This document shows positions 25,092-32,590 of a stretch of 64,000 nucleotides of DNA, piece after piece. Every line of letters starts with the position of its first letter. Within the stretch, counting starts at the first letter, position 1. Source of the DNA: Euryarchaeota archaeon UBA130. Its GTDB lineage: Archaea; Thermoplasmatota; Poseidoniia; Poseidoniales; Thalassarchaeaceae. A model generated the notes under the pieces. It did no database searches and was not told the origin of the DNA. It saw only the letters and a program-made list of their open reading frames with translations. The position numbers and the translations under genes were made by a program. The DNA is taken from NCBI GenBank assembly GCA_002505775.1, contig DAVY01000007.1:671-64670 (forward strand), read 5' to 3'.

Positions 25092-27953
25092 CTAACTGCA
25101 CGATCTTACTATGTGACGGTAGACTAAGTCTGCAGTGGGGATGGTATGGTCCTCCAATGTCGGAGAAAACGGAACAGGGGTATCTAGGGCGCCAAGGACA
25201 ACTGGTGTAGACTCCAAACTCCAGAAGGATTGCTCAATTACCCTGCTGCTTACGGTATGCCCAAGTCCGCCTGTCCACTGAGCCTCTTGCAGGACTATCA
25301 TCCTGCCTGTCCTTTTTACAGAATCAATGCAAGTTTTTTCGTCAAAAGGTTGTATAGTCCTCAAGTCTATCACTTCTACCTCAAATCCGTTTTTCGAAGC
25401 CATTCTGGAGGCCTCCAATGCCACATGAACCATTGCTCCCCAGGAAATAATAGTCAGATCTTTACCTCCTCTGACTATTCGTGCCTTACCGATTGAAAGA
25501 TTACCTGAGGATACTCTGTCTTTCACGGACTCAGTATCTACTATCTGATTAATCGAGGCCCCCCATCCTGTCTTACCTCCTCTGAGCCCATAAAGTCCTA
25601 TGTGTTCCAAGAAAAGGACCGGATCGGGAACCGAATGCCCCTCTACCAGTAAGTCATAGGCGTCTTGGGGATTGCTTGGGAAGGCGATAACTAGTCCAGG
25701 GTCATTTGTGAACCATGATTCAATCATATTTGCATGAAATGGCCCACTCCGGGTCTTCGCTCCCAGTGGAATCCTAACAGTCAGGGGTACGTCAGCCCCC
25801 CACCTCCATCGTAGCTGAGCGGCATTGTTGATCAATGGATTCATGGCTAGAGCCGCGAAACCTCCAAACTGAATTTCAGCCATTGGCCTCATTCCTCCCA
25901 GCGCGGCCCCCGTAGCAGAATGAATGATTATTGCTTCCGAAAGTGGCATGTCCAGAAGTTTTGATTGATGCCCTCTAGCCTTTAGTGGAAGATTCATTCC
26001 GAATGCTCCTGCAATTTCCATATCCTCTCCCATGAATACTACCTCGTCCCCATAAATTTCAGCTATCTCAACCATCGCATTTTGGATAGATCTACTGAAT
26101 GTCCAAGAATTAGGAGCATCTGAAAAAACCAATGCCTCTTCACCAGGTTCCAAGAAAGGTTCTCTGTCACTCCTATCGCTGTTCAAATCAGAAATCTGTT
26201 GCGTGTGACTTCGAGCATTTATCAGACTAGTGACTCCTTCTACTACAGAATGCCCTTCTGGCCATGGCATAGACTCCATATCCTCCCTGCAAGACTTCAC
26301 CATTTCTCTTTCCTCCTCCTCGATCAAAGAGATGACTTTCTCACTGCATCCCTTCCGTATTAACAACTCTCTATGATTCGGAAGAGGGTCCTTGTCCGCC
26401 CAATAACTTAGTAATTCCTTGTCTACATATCCGGGGGGATTTCCAGATACAGATCCAAGGTAGAGATCGTCATGATGGTGAGCATGCCCACATCCTCTCA
26501 TAGTCTCGACATGAATCAATGTCGAACCTCCTCCAGAGAGGGCAATCTCTCTGGCAACGGATGTGGATGCGTAGAATTGAGCTGGGTCAGATCCATCTAT
26601 GGTCCATGAAGGAATTCCCATTGAGATGCCTTTATCTCCAAAAGTTTCGGCTCCCGATTGCCCCAAAACAAATGTATCCAGAGCTATCTGATTATTCTGA
26701 ATCATGTAGCAGATTGGAAGGCCACGGGTACCCGCCAAATTCATAGCCTCCCAAAACTCACCGCTACTGCTGCAACCCTCGCCAACCGGTGCCAGATGAA
26801 ATCTGGATTTGCCCAATCTTTGGGCGGCTAGAGCAATGCCGGTCGTTGTAGCACTCGCTGTAGGGAGAGGAGCAGTGGGGGGGAGGACCCTTTTTCCCCA
26901 ATTCCCAATATGTAAATCACGTCCTCCAGACCCAGGGTTGCCACCATCCATGTATGACTCCGCCTTCCCCATCTGCGCTGCAAATACTTCTGTAGGAGTC
27001 TGTCCCATCGCCATTGCCAAACCTGTGTCTCTAATCATTGGCGCAATGACATCAGCACTATCAATTTCCGACTCCGGTAGATCTATCGCTCTGGACATAG
27101 CCGAAGCACAAGCCACAACCCCCTCTTGCCATGTAGATCTGAACCCCTTGCCTGTGAATCTCCCTCCATCAGGAGTTTCCAACCCATTCGTAAACAGCTC
27201 TTTCAAGTGTTCATCTACAATCCTAGTTCTGATCATCCACCTTTGCCAAATTATTCTTTGGTCAATAGTAACCGAGTGATAATGTGCAATTCTACGCAAG
27301 CAAATTCTCAGGTCGACCATAAGTCGGGTGATTCTCCTTGAAATGTGAGAAGATCCAGTCCTTCTAGGGATAATTTCTATTTCCTGAATCCCAATTAAAT
27401 TTGGCTCCAACAATCTCTGAGATAGGATTTCCTCCATTTTTTCTTCGAATCTCAAACTAAATGAGTGGTATGAATCTCCGTCGAAAAGTTCGGGAGGAGA
27501 CAAAGATTCCCAGCATAACGCAACCGTATCCAGGTACCCCTCATTTCTCTCAGAAACGAACCTTAGCAATTCAGCACGAACCTTCTTCGAAGCTATTTTG
27601 CTTGGGAAATTTAAGCTCTCTTCCGGCCTCCAAGAGTTTGCGAATATTGGCACAAGTCCAGATTGACCCTCGCTCTCAATCTCGCCAGTTTTGCTTATAA
27701 TCGTGCTTGAATCAGACCCGTCTCTAACTAGGACCTCTTTCATCAGGGCATCATAATCAAGCTTGATCGACCTTTCCCAGATATCAACGGAGCCCCTCCT
27801 GCCCTTGCCGGAAGGGGACCTGTCTAGAGTCGCCCTAACCCTCTCCCCACAACTTGTGCACCTCCTATCAAGCTTGGAAGTAGAGGCACTTCTAACCTTC
27901 CAAATCTGGTGCTTCCCACAGTTTGGACATTTCCACAAACCCTGACGTCCCAT
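25092..27953 (-). CDS. 2-oxoacid dehydrogenase E1 alpha-beta fusion with N-terminal zinc ribbon
   Basis: A 953-residue thiamine diphosphate enzyme in which E1 alpha and E1 beta of a 2-oxoacid (probably branched-chain) dehydrogenase are one polypeptide. E1 alpha covers about 235-570, with the ThDP motif beginning GEGCSSSGEF at 391 and ending NN at 420-421 and an RGCGHAHHHDD loop; E1 beta covers about 635-950, with MGEDMEIAGAFGM, LSEAIIIHSATG and EAQWTGGLG. The first 40 residues form a zinc ribbon (Cys9, Cys12, Cys32, Cys35), and residues 60-235 match nothing I recognise. E2 and E3 are not in the window. A TATA-like sequence lies about 55 bases upstream. Confidence 0.88.
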   Translation of the reverse strand: MGRQGLWKCPNCGKHQIWKVRSASTSKLDRRCTSCGERVRATLDRSPSGKGRRGSVDIWERSIKLDYDALMKEVLVRDGSDSSTIISKTGEIESEGQSGLVPIFANSWRPEESLNFPSKIASKKVRAELLRFVSERNEGYLDTVALCWESLSPPELFDGDSYHSFSLRFEEKMEEILSQRLLEPNLIGIQEIEIIPRRTGSSHISRRITRLMVDLRICLRRIAHYHSVTIDQRIIWQRWMIRTRIVDEHLKELFTNGLETPDGGRFTGKGFRSTWQEGVVACASAMSRAIDLPESEIDSADVIAPMIRDTGLAMAMGQTPTEVFAAQMGKAESYMDGGNPGSGGRDLHIGNWGKRVLPPTAPLPTASATTTGIALAAQRLGKSRFHLAPVGEGCSSSGEFWEAMNLAGTRGLPICYMIQNNQIALDTFVLGQSGAETFGDKGISMGIPSWTIDGSDPAQFYASTSVAREIALSGGGSTLIHVETMRGCGHAHHHDDLYLGSVSGNPPGYVDKELLSYWADKDPLPNHRELLIRKGCSEKVISLIEEEEREMVKSCREDMESMPWPEGHSVVEGVTSLINARSHTQQISDLNSDRSDREPFLEPGEEALVFSDAPNSWTFSRSIQNAMVEIAEIYGDEVVFMGEDMEIAGAFGMNLPLKARGHQSKLLDMPLSEAIIIHSATGAALGGMRPMAEIQFGGFAALAMNPLINNAAQLRWRWGADVPLTVRIPLGAKTRSGPFHANMIESWFTNDPGLVIAFPSNPQDAYDLLVEGHSVPDPVLFLEHIGLYGLRGGKTGWGASINQIVDTESVKDRVSSGNLSIGKARIVRGGKDLTIISWGAMVHVALEASRMASKNGFEVEVIDLRTIQPFDEKTCIDSVKRTGRMIVLQEAQWTGGLGHTVSSRVIEQSFWSLESTPVVLGALDTPVPFSPTLEDHTIPTADLVYRHIVRSCS

Positions 27954-28109
27954 GGTATACTCCTAAATAGTCATAGTACAACAATTATTCGCTTTACTAT
28001 GCTAAATTATACCACATTTACTGTAAATTTTCAATATTTGTGATTATTACTTTGAAAAATAATATATAAAACCACAATAAAACGTTATACTGAATTTATA
28101 TTTACCGTA
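27954..28109. other. AT-rich intergenic region
   Basis: These 156 bases are strikingly richer in A and T than the surrounding genes, with several TATA-like and poly-A/T tracts. Both flanking genes are on the minus strand, so it holds the promoter of the E1 fusion and probably the transcript end of the MoeB-rhodanese gene. No ORF, tRNA or clear hairpin was recognised. Confidence 0.6.
28003..28012 (-). promoter_or_regulatory. Candidate TATA element for the E1 fusion gene
   Basis: On the minus strand this reads GGTATAATTTAGC around the element, 50-60 bases upstream of the ATG at 27953. A start of transcription near 27980 would give a leader of about 27 bases. Other AT-rich tracts nearby make the choice uncertain. 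Confidence 0.35.
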
Positions 28110-29228
28110 TCAATATTTTATTACAGACGAATCAACACTATCTGACCACAGGTGAACTCCTCCTTCCATATTATATACGCCATTGACATTCCACCCATTT
28201 TGTGTCAGGTACCTAACAACCGCTCCCGACCTACCTCCAGTCCTGCAGTAAACTACTATGTCCATATCATGGGGGATTTCATCGATTCTATCCGGAACAG
28301 AAGTATGAGTGATCCTTAGGTCCGTCCCTTCCAAGGAGACAATCGCCTCTTCTGACTCTGATCTAACATCCAACAGGAAAAATTCCCACCCTCCATTCTT
28401 ACGCTCAATGAATTCACTTGGAGTAACTGTCTTCACCTGTATCCCTTCCTTCCCTATTTCCGAGACGCGCGCTCTCCCGGGAATAGAATCGAATGACAGG
28501 ACCCTAGTAATCATTGTCAGTGAATCTATCGTCAATAGCTTACCTCTCAGAACTTCCCCCACTCCTAGAATCGCCTTTATTGCCTCTGTAGCTTGAATCG
28601 TTCCTACAATTCCAGGAAGGATTCCAAGAACACCAGCTTCTGAACAATTCGGTGCCAATTCAGGAGGAGGGGGAACAGGAAATAGATCCCTGTAATTTGG
28701 GCCTGCTTCAAAGTTGAAAGTTGATACTTGACCCTCAAATCTGTGTATGCTACCAAAAACCCAAGGCTTACCCAATTTTTCACATACATCCCCAATTAGA
28801 TATCGTGAGGAGAAATTATCGGTTCCATCAATCACTATGTCGTATTTTTCGATCACAGAATCAGCATTCTCTGTATCCAGTCTCGATACATAGACATCAA
28901 CTTCGACCTGAGGATTCAACTCATTCAATCTTTTTTTCGCGGATAGGGCCTTAGACTCGCCAACCGAGGATGTTGAGTGAATTATCTGTCTTTGTAGATT
29001 CGAGGACTCGACGACATCATCGTCAATAATCCCAATCCTTCCGACACCAGCCGCAGCGAGATACATCATTGCGGGAGAACCAAGGCCACCAGCTCCTACC
29101 ACCAGTACAGATGACTCAAGGAGCTTGATTTGACCCTCCTCGCCAACTTGTGGGAGAACTATGTGCCTGGCATATCTCAGGCGTTCGCTATCCGAGAGCC
29201 CCACTGACACAAACCCCTGCTGGAGCAC
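28110..29228 (-). CDS. MoeB/ThiF-type adenylyltransferase with C-terminal rhodanese domain
   Basis: A 372-residue protein with an E1-like adenylation domain (about 1-265) fused to a rhodanese domain (about 275-365), the MoeZ/MOCS3 arrangement. It adenylates the C-terminal glycine of a ubiquitin-like sulfur carrier (MoaD, ThiS or SAMP) and can transfer sulfur from rhodanese cysteine. Visible parts are VVGAGGLGSPAMMYLAAAG, SNLQRQIIHS, DGTDNFSSRYL, PNCSEAGVLGILPG and the rhodanese loop VYCRTGGRSG with active-site cysteine. The start is a GTG at 29228; another GTG lies 6 codons in. It could supply sulfur for molybdopterin used by the hydroxylase, or for tRNA thiolation. Confidence 0.92.
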   Translation of the reverse strand: MLQQGFVSVGLSDSERLRYARHIVLPQVGEEGQIKLLESSVLVVGAGGLGSPAMMYLAAAGVGRIGIIDDDVVESSNLQRQIIHSTSSVGESKALSAKKRLNELNPQVEVDVYVSRLDTENADSVIEKYDIVIDGTDNFSSRYLIGDVCEKLGKPWVFGSIHRFEGQVSTFNFEAGPNYRDLFPVPPPPELAPNCSEAGVLGILPGIVGTIQATEAIKAILGVGEVLRGKLLTIDSLTMITRVLSFDSIPGRARVSEIGKEGIQVKTVTPSEFIERKNGGWEFFLLDVRSESEEAIVSLEGTDLRITHTSVPDRIDEIPHDMDIVVYCRTGGRSGAVVRYLTQNGWNVNGVYNMEGGVHLWSDSVDSSVIKY

Positions 29229-29253
29229 TAGGGCATTGTACTTATCCCGTATA

Positions 29254-30183
29254 CTAATGCTGGTCTTCCAACCATTTTTCTGCGTCTATAGCAGCTTGGC
29301 ATCCCATTCCGGCGGCAGTTATAGCCTGCCTGTATCTAGTGTCAACCACATCCCCTGCAGCAAATACTCCTTCAACGCTAGTCATGGTATTTTTCTTGTG
29401 AAGGATGTACCCGTTATCATCAGTTTCGACTTGAGACTCAAGGAAATTGGTGATTGGCTTATGTCCTATGGCAATGAATGCTCCAGTGCAATCCACAGTT
29501 TCAGTAGTATTGTCCCTGGGGTCTTCCAGAACCGCACCCGTGAGTCCATTGTCATCTGATAGCCAAGATTTGACTGTTCGATGAGTCTTTATCTCGATTT
29601 TAGGATGATTAGCCGCTCTTTCATACATCACTTTTGATGCCCTGAAGACATCTCTCCTGTGAACTATAGTCACCTTTTTGGCGAATCTCGTGAGGAAAGT
29701 TGCCTCCTCCATTGCAGAGTCGCCACCGCCAACCACAATGACCTCCTCTTCTCTGAAGAATGCTCCATCGCAGGTAGCACATGTAGAAATCCCCCTTCCT
29801 TTCTGAGCTTCCTCTCCTTCCACGCCCAGCCAAATTGATTCCGCACCTGTGCAAATTATGATCGACTCTGACCTGAACTCCTCGCCTTCCACCCAAACTC
29901 GGTAAGGCCTTTGGGAAAAATCTACCTTCTCGACATTTTTGTCTTGTACTTCAAGGCCAAATCTCTCAGCTTGTTCACGTAGCTCCAACATCATCTCTGG
30001 ACCTCCTATTCCCTTTGGATAACCGGGGAAATTTTCAATGTCCGAAGTCAGCATTAATTGCCCTCCAGACATGTAACCAGCAAACATCAGTGGCTTGAGA
30101 AGAGCTCTAGCCGAATATAGTCCAGCAGTATATCCTGCAGGACCAGAACCGATTATTATCACGTTGCGCGTTTCTTCTTCCAC
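29254..30183 (-). CDS. trxB: Thioredoxin-disulfide reductase
   Basis: A 309-residue low-molecular-weight thioredoxin reductase. The FAD-binding GSGPAGYTAGLYSARA (about 12-27), the redox-active CATCDGAFF and the NAD(P)-binding VVGGGDSAMEEA are in the expected order, and the C-terminal GVFAAGDVVD FAD-contact segment is present. It would reduce thioredoxins or glutaredoxin-like proteins with NAD(P)H. It lies between the MoeB-rhodanese gene and the riboflavin operon on the same strand, 25 bases upstream of the former. Confidence 0.96.
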   Translation of the reverse strand: MEEETRNVIIIGSGPAGYTAGLYSARALLKPLMFAGYMSGGQLMLTSDIENFPGYPKGIGGPEMMLELREQAERFGLEVQDKNVEKVDFSQRPYRVWVEGEEFRSESIIICTGAESIWLGVEGEEAQKGRGISTCATCDGAFFREEEVIVVGGGDSAMEEATFLTRFAKKVTIVHRRDVFRASKVMYERAANHPKIEIKTHRTVKSWLSDDNGLTGAVLEDPRDNTTETVDCTGAFIAIGHKPITNFLESQVETDDNGYILHKKNTMTSVEGVFAAGDVVDTRYRQAITAAGMGCQAAIDAEKWLEDQH

Positions 30184-30228
30184 ATGGACGCCAACGCGGG
30201 GACGTCCTTCAACATACTCTATGACGGT

Positions 30229-30651
30229 TCACTCAAGCATTGACGCAACAGCCACTATAGAGGCGCGCGCATGAGGCTCGAGTCGAGGCTCGATATGCGC
30301 CGGTTCCGCCCCCGGCCCAATAATCCCAAGGCCCACCGGTTTTTCGTGAACTAGCTGGAGCTCTATGATGGACTTGATAACAGCCTGTCCCATTGCCAGA
30401 CCGTGCTGAGTCTGTCCCTTCTCGATTATCCCGAGACATGCAGCACCCTCAATATCATCTCTGCTAAGCAATCTATCTAAGGCCAATGGCACTTCCATTG
30501 CACCCGGGACCCATAAAACATCCTCAACGATTAGATTGAGTTTTACAGCTTCGTCCGATGACCACTCTAGCATTCTCTCAACTTCTGACTTATGGTACGA
30601 TCCACAAACAATTCCAATCTTCCGGTCGGAGTCTTGATGATTCATCTTCAC
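30229..30651 (-). CDS. ribH: 6,7-dimethyl-8-ribityllumazine synthase
   Basis: A 140-residue lumazine synthase, which condenses 5-amino-6-ribitylaminouracil with dihydroxybutanone phosphate. Its VCGSYHKSEVERML start, VPGAMEVPLALDRLL substrate loop and GIIEKGQTQHGLAMGQAV catalytic segment match the short archaeal form. Its ATG overlaps the riboflavin synthase stop (ATGA), placing it last in a ribB, FAD synthase, riboflavin synthase, ribH operon. Confidence 0.95.
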   Translation of the reverse strand: MKMNHQDSDRKIGIVCGSYHKSEVERMLEWSSDEAVKLNLIVEDVLWVPGAMEVPLALDRLLSRDDIEGAACLGIIEKGQTQHGLAMGQAVIKSIIELQLVHEKPVGLGIIGPGAEPAHIEPRLEPHARASIVAVASMLE

Positions 30652-31238
30652 GCACCTCGACTTTCCATCAGTCTCTTAGTAGTCTCGACGACTGCCTGTG
30701 TCATCGCATCGATTTCAATGTTGACATGCTCACCAACGGATTTGGTACCTAATGTCGTCAACCTCAAGGTTTCAGGTATGATATGGATTGCAAAACAACC
30801 CTTGCCATCGGTATCGCCGATAGTCAGTGAGATTCCATCGACTGCAATGTACCCCTTCTCTTGTATGTAGTCCCCCATTCCAGAAGGGCACTGGATTACG
30901 TAGTCTTGATTTTCTATGGAGATGATTTCACCTTTGCCCATGATGTGGCCACTTAGTAGGTGTCCGCCTAGCTCATCACCAAACTTCAGGGCACGTTCGA
31001 CATTGACATGGGAACCAGACTTTAGCGAACCCAGGGTGGTCCTCTCTAATGTTTCTGGAATTATGTCAAATGAGACTGTATTCCCCACTGAAGTTGCAGT
31101 CAGGCATACTCCATCAATCGATACGGAACCGCCTATTTTGAGGCCCTCAGTGGAGGGAATTTCGATTTCCATGGTCACGATTGAATCGCCTGTAACTGAC
31201 TTAACATAGCCAGTTCCTTGAACGATTCCGGTGAACAT
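30648..31238 (-). CDS. ribE: Riboflavin synthase, bacterial-type (duplicated lumazine-binding)
   Basis: A 196-residue riboflavin synthase alpha subunit that dismutates two lumazine molecules into riboflavin. The hallmark start MFTGIVQGTG and two tandem lumazine-binding barrels are visible: the first with SIDGVCLTAT and SHVNVERALKFGDELGGHL, the second with IAVDGISLTIG and EHVNIEIDAM. This is the trimeric type of bacteria and eukaryotes; many archaea instead carry an unrelated enzyme related to lumazine synthase. It sits 1 base after the FAD synthase gene and overlaps ribH. Confidence 0.96.
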   Translation of the reverse strand: MFTGIVQGTGYVKSVTGDSIVTMEIEIPSTEGLKIGGSVSIDGVCLTATSVGNTVSFDIIPETLERTTLGSLKSGSHVNVERALKFGDELGGHLLSGHIMGKGEIISIENQDYVIQCPSGMGDYIQEKGYIAVDGISLTIGDTDGKGCFAIHIIPETLRLTTLGTKSVGEHVNIEIDAMTQAVVETTKRLMESRGA

Positions 31239-31239
31239 G

Positions 31240-31698
31240 TCAATCCTCCTCGTAAGGCCCGCCTTCGGAGTTAGGCCAAAGGTCCAGTATCCTGGAAATT
31301 ATCTTTCGAGTCCCGTCCAGATCATCCGATAGCCCCTCAACCCTTGTTATTCCTACTTCAGAGAACCCGTGTTTGTCGAGCCCACTTCTAATTGAGTCAA
31401 TAGAATGCTTCTGATCGTATCCTAAGGCAATAAGGTCAGGCTTTACAACACTGAGGATGTCGAAAATAGGGGTTCCTGGCGAGTTACCAATTATTGCCAT
31501 ATCTACTGGTTTAAGCCCATTAACCATCCTACACCTTAGATCTTGACTGGTAACAGGCTCGTGCTTTTGTGTACGGACGGTATCATCATGTGCAACAACC
31601 ACTACCAGTTCATCACCCAGAGACTTTGCCTGTTCCAGATAATGTAGATGGCCTGCATGAAGCAAATCAAAAACCCCAACTGCCATGACTCTAACCAT
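31240..31698 (-). CDS. ribL: FAD synthase, archaeal RibL type
   Basis: A 152-residue cytidylyltransferase-like protein matching archaeal RibL, which adenylates FMN to FAD. The nucleotide-binding motif GVFDLLHAGHLHYLEQA (HxGH) is near the start, and GYDQKH and the C-terminal RTRIxxR-like TRKIISRIL segment are in place. The ATG at 31698 is chosen because AAGGAGG lies 7 bases before it; a longer TTG start at 31716 overlaps that ribosome-binding site. Glycerol-3-phosphate cytidylyltransferase is the alternative, but its position between ribB and riboflavin synthase supports FAD synthesis. Confidence 0.9.
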   Translation of the reverse strand: MVRVMAVGVFDLLHAGHLHYLEQAKSLGDELVVVVAHDDTVRTQKHEPVTSQDLRCRMVNGLKPVDMAIIGNSPGTPIFDILSVVKPDLIALGYDQKHSIDSIRSGLDKHGFSEVGITRVEGLSDDLDGTRKIISRILDLWPNSEGGPYEED

Positions 31699-31723
31699 CT
31701 TTCTGTCCTCCTTCAAAGCTACA

Positions 31724-32455
31724 TTAATCTAGATTAATTGAATCAAGAATGTCCTTTCCCGTAATCATCGGTATTCCATGCTTCTCAGCGTATTTTCTCG
31801 ACTCTTCCAGGGACAAGGCGCCATCTCCATTGGGATCCAGCATTTCTGCCCCAATAGTACATGGGACATTGCCTGAAAGCCTGGCTATCGAAACTGCCAA
31901 CTCTGTATGTCCTTGCCTATTGCTCAGTCCTCCGGGTGACTCCCTGCATAATGGAATATGGCCAGGGGTTCTAAATTCGTCACCCAATGCCTTCATGGCT
32001 TCGGATTTGGAGGCATCTGCCATTTCACCGGCAAGCTCTCCGAATCTTCTTGTTGTGAGGGCTCTGTCTCTGTCAGTTATTCCGGTGTAGGTTTTCCTGT
32101 GGTTTAGAGACAGCGTGAAGGCAGATCTAGAGTCATATTGTAAATCATCAGTTATGAGGTGTCCTAGGACTGGATTTTTGGTCACAAGGGATGAATCAGA
32201 ATGAATATCTTGTAGCCATGGAAGGCCGAATTTCTCACCTATTTCGTTCCCTATTGCCAGGAAAAGTAAGCCCCCACAATCCTTCCTCAGCCTCCTCATT
32301 ATCTGAGGTGTAGCGGAAGTAGCTGGCCAAAGAAGATCCGTTTCTTTCTCTCTAAAATCAGAATCGAAAATCATCACAGGTTGACCCTTAGCAAAGGCCT
32401 CAATCGCCTCGGCGACGCTCTCACTCATGTATTCCGGAGGGGCCATACCTACCAC
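31724..32455 (-). CDS. ribB: 3,4-dihydroxy-2-butanone 4-phosphate synthase
   Basis: A 243-residue RibB, making dihydroxybutanone phosphate from ribulose 5-phosphate for the lumazine step. Recognisable segments are the N-terminal GQPVMIFDSDFREKETDL with acidic metal ligands, the TDRDRALTTRRF block, and the RQGHTELAVSIARLSG active-site region. No GTP cyclohydrolase II domain is fused. It is the first gene of the riboflavin operon, with a perfect palindrome just upstream. The start is GTG (32455) or an ATG three codons later (32446). Confidence 0.93.
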   Translation of the reverse strand: MVGMAPPEYMSESVAEAIEAFAKGQPVMIFDSDFREKETDLLWPATSATPQIMRRLRKDCGGLLFLAIGNEIGEKFGLPWLQDIHSDSSLVTKNPVLGHLITDDLQYDSRSAFTLSLNHRKTYTGITDRDRALTTRRFGELAGEMADASKSEAMKALGDEFRTPGHIPLCRESPGGLSNRQGHTELAVSIARLSGNVPCTIGAEMLDPNGDGALSLEESRKYAEKHGIPMITGKDILDSINLD

Positions 32456-32481
32456 TTATTTTCGGTCAGACTGTCTACTAT

Positions 32482-32498
32482 GTTAATCTTTGATTAAC
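32482..32498. promoter_or_regulatory. Palindromic candidate operator upstream of the riboflavin operon
   Basis: GTTAATC-TTT-GATTAAC is a perfect 7-bp inverted repeat with a 3-base spacer, 27-43 bases upstream of the ribB GTG and in the divergent gap with the protease-permease fusion gene. Its position overlaps where the TATA/BRE region of ribB would be. Archaeal riboflavin operons can be controlled by DNA-binding RbkR-type repressors that use palindromic sites; no such regulator gene is in the window, so the protein that binds here is unknown. Confidence 0.5.
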
Positions 32499-32590
32499 AC
32501 CATCTTTTATCGATAAATGAATAATTGTAGATGCAAAATCTTGGAGTGACTAGTCCGAAGCCCTAAACGTTACCAGCATCAGCCAGACCC

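Noticed and set aside
31724..32455. An EF-hand-like loop (DPNGDGALSLEE) inside the ribB product
   Set aside because: The segment falls at the position of the ordinary archaeal RibB active-site tail region, so the calcium-loop resemblance is most likely coincidental.
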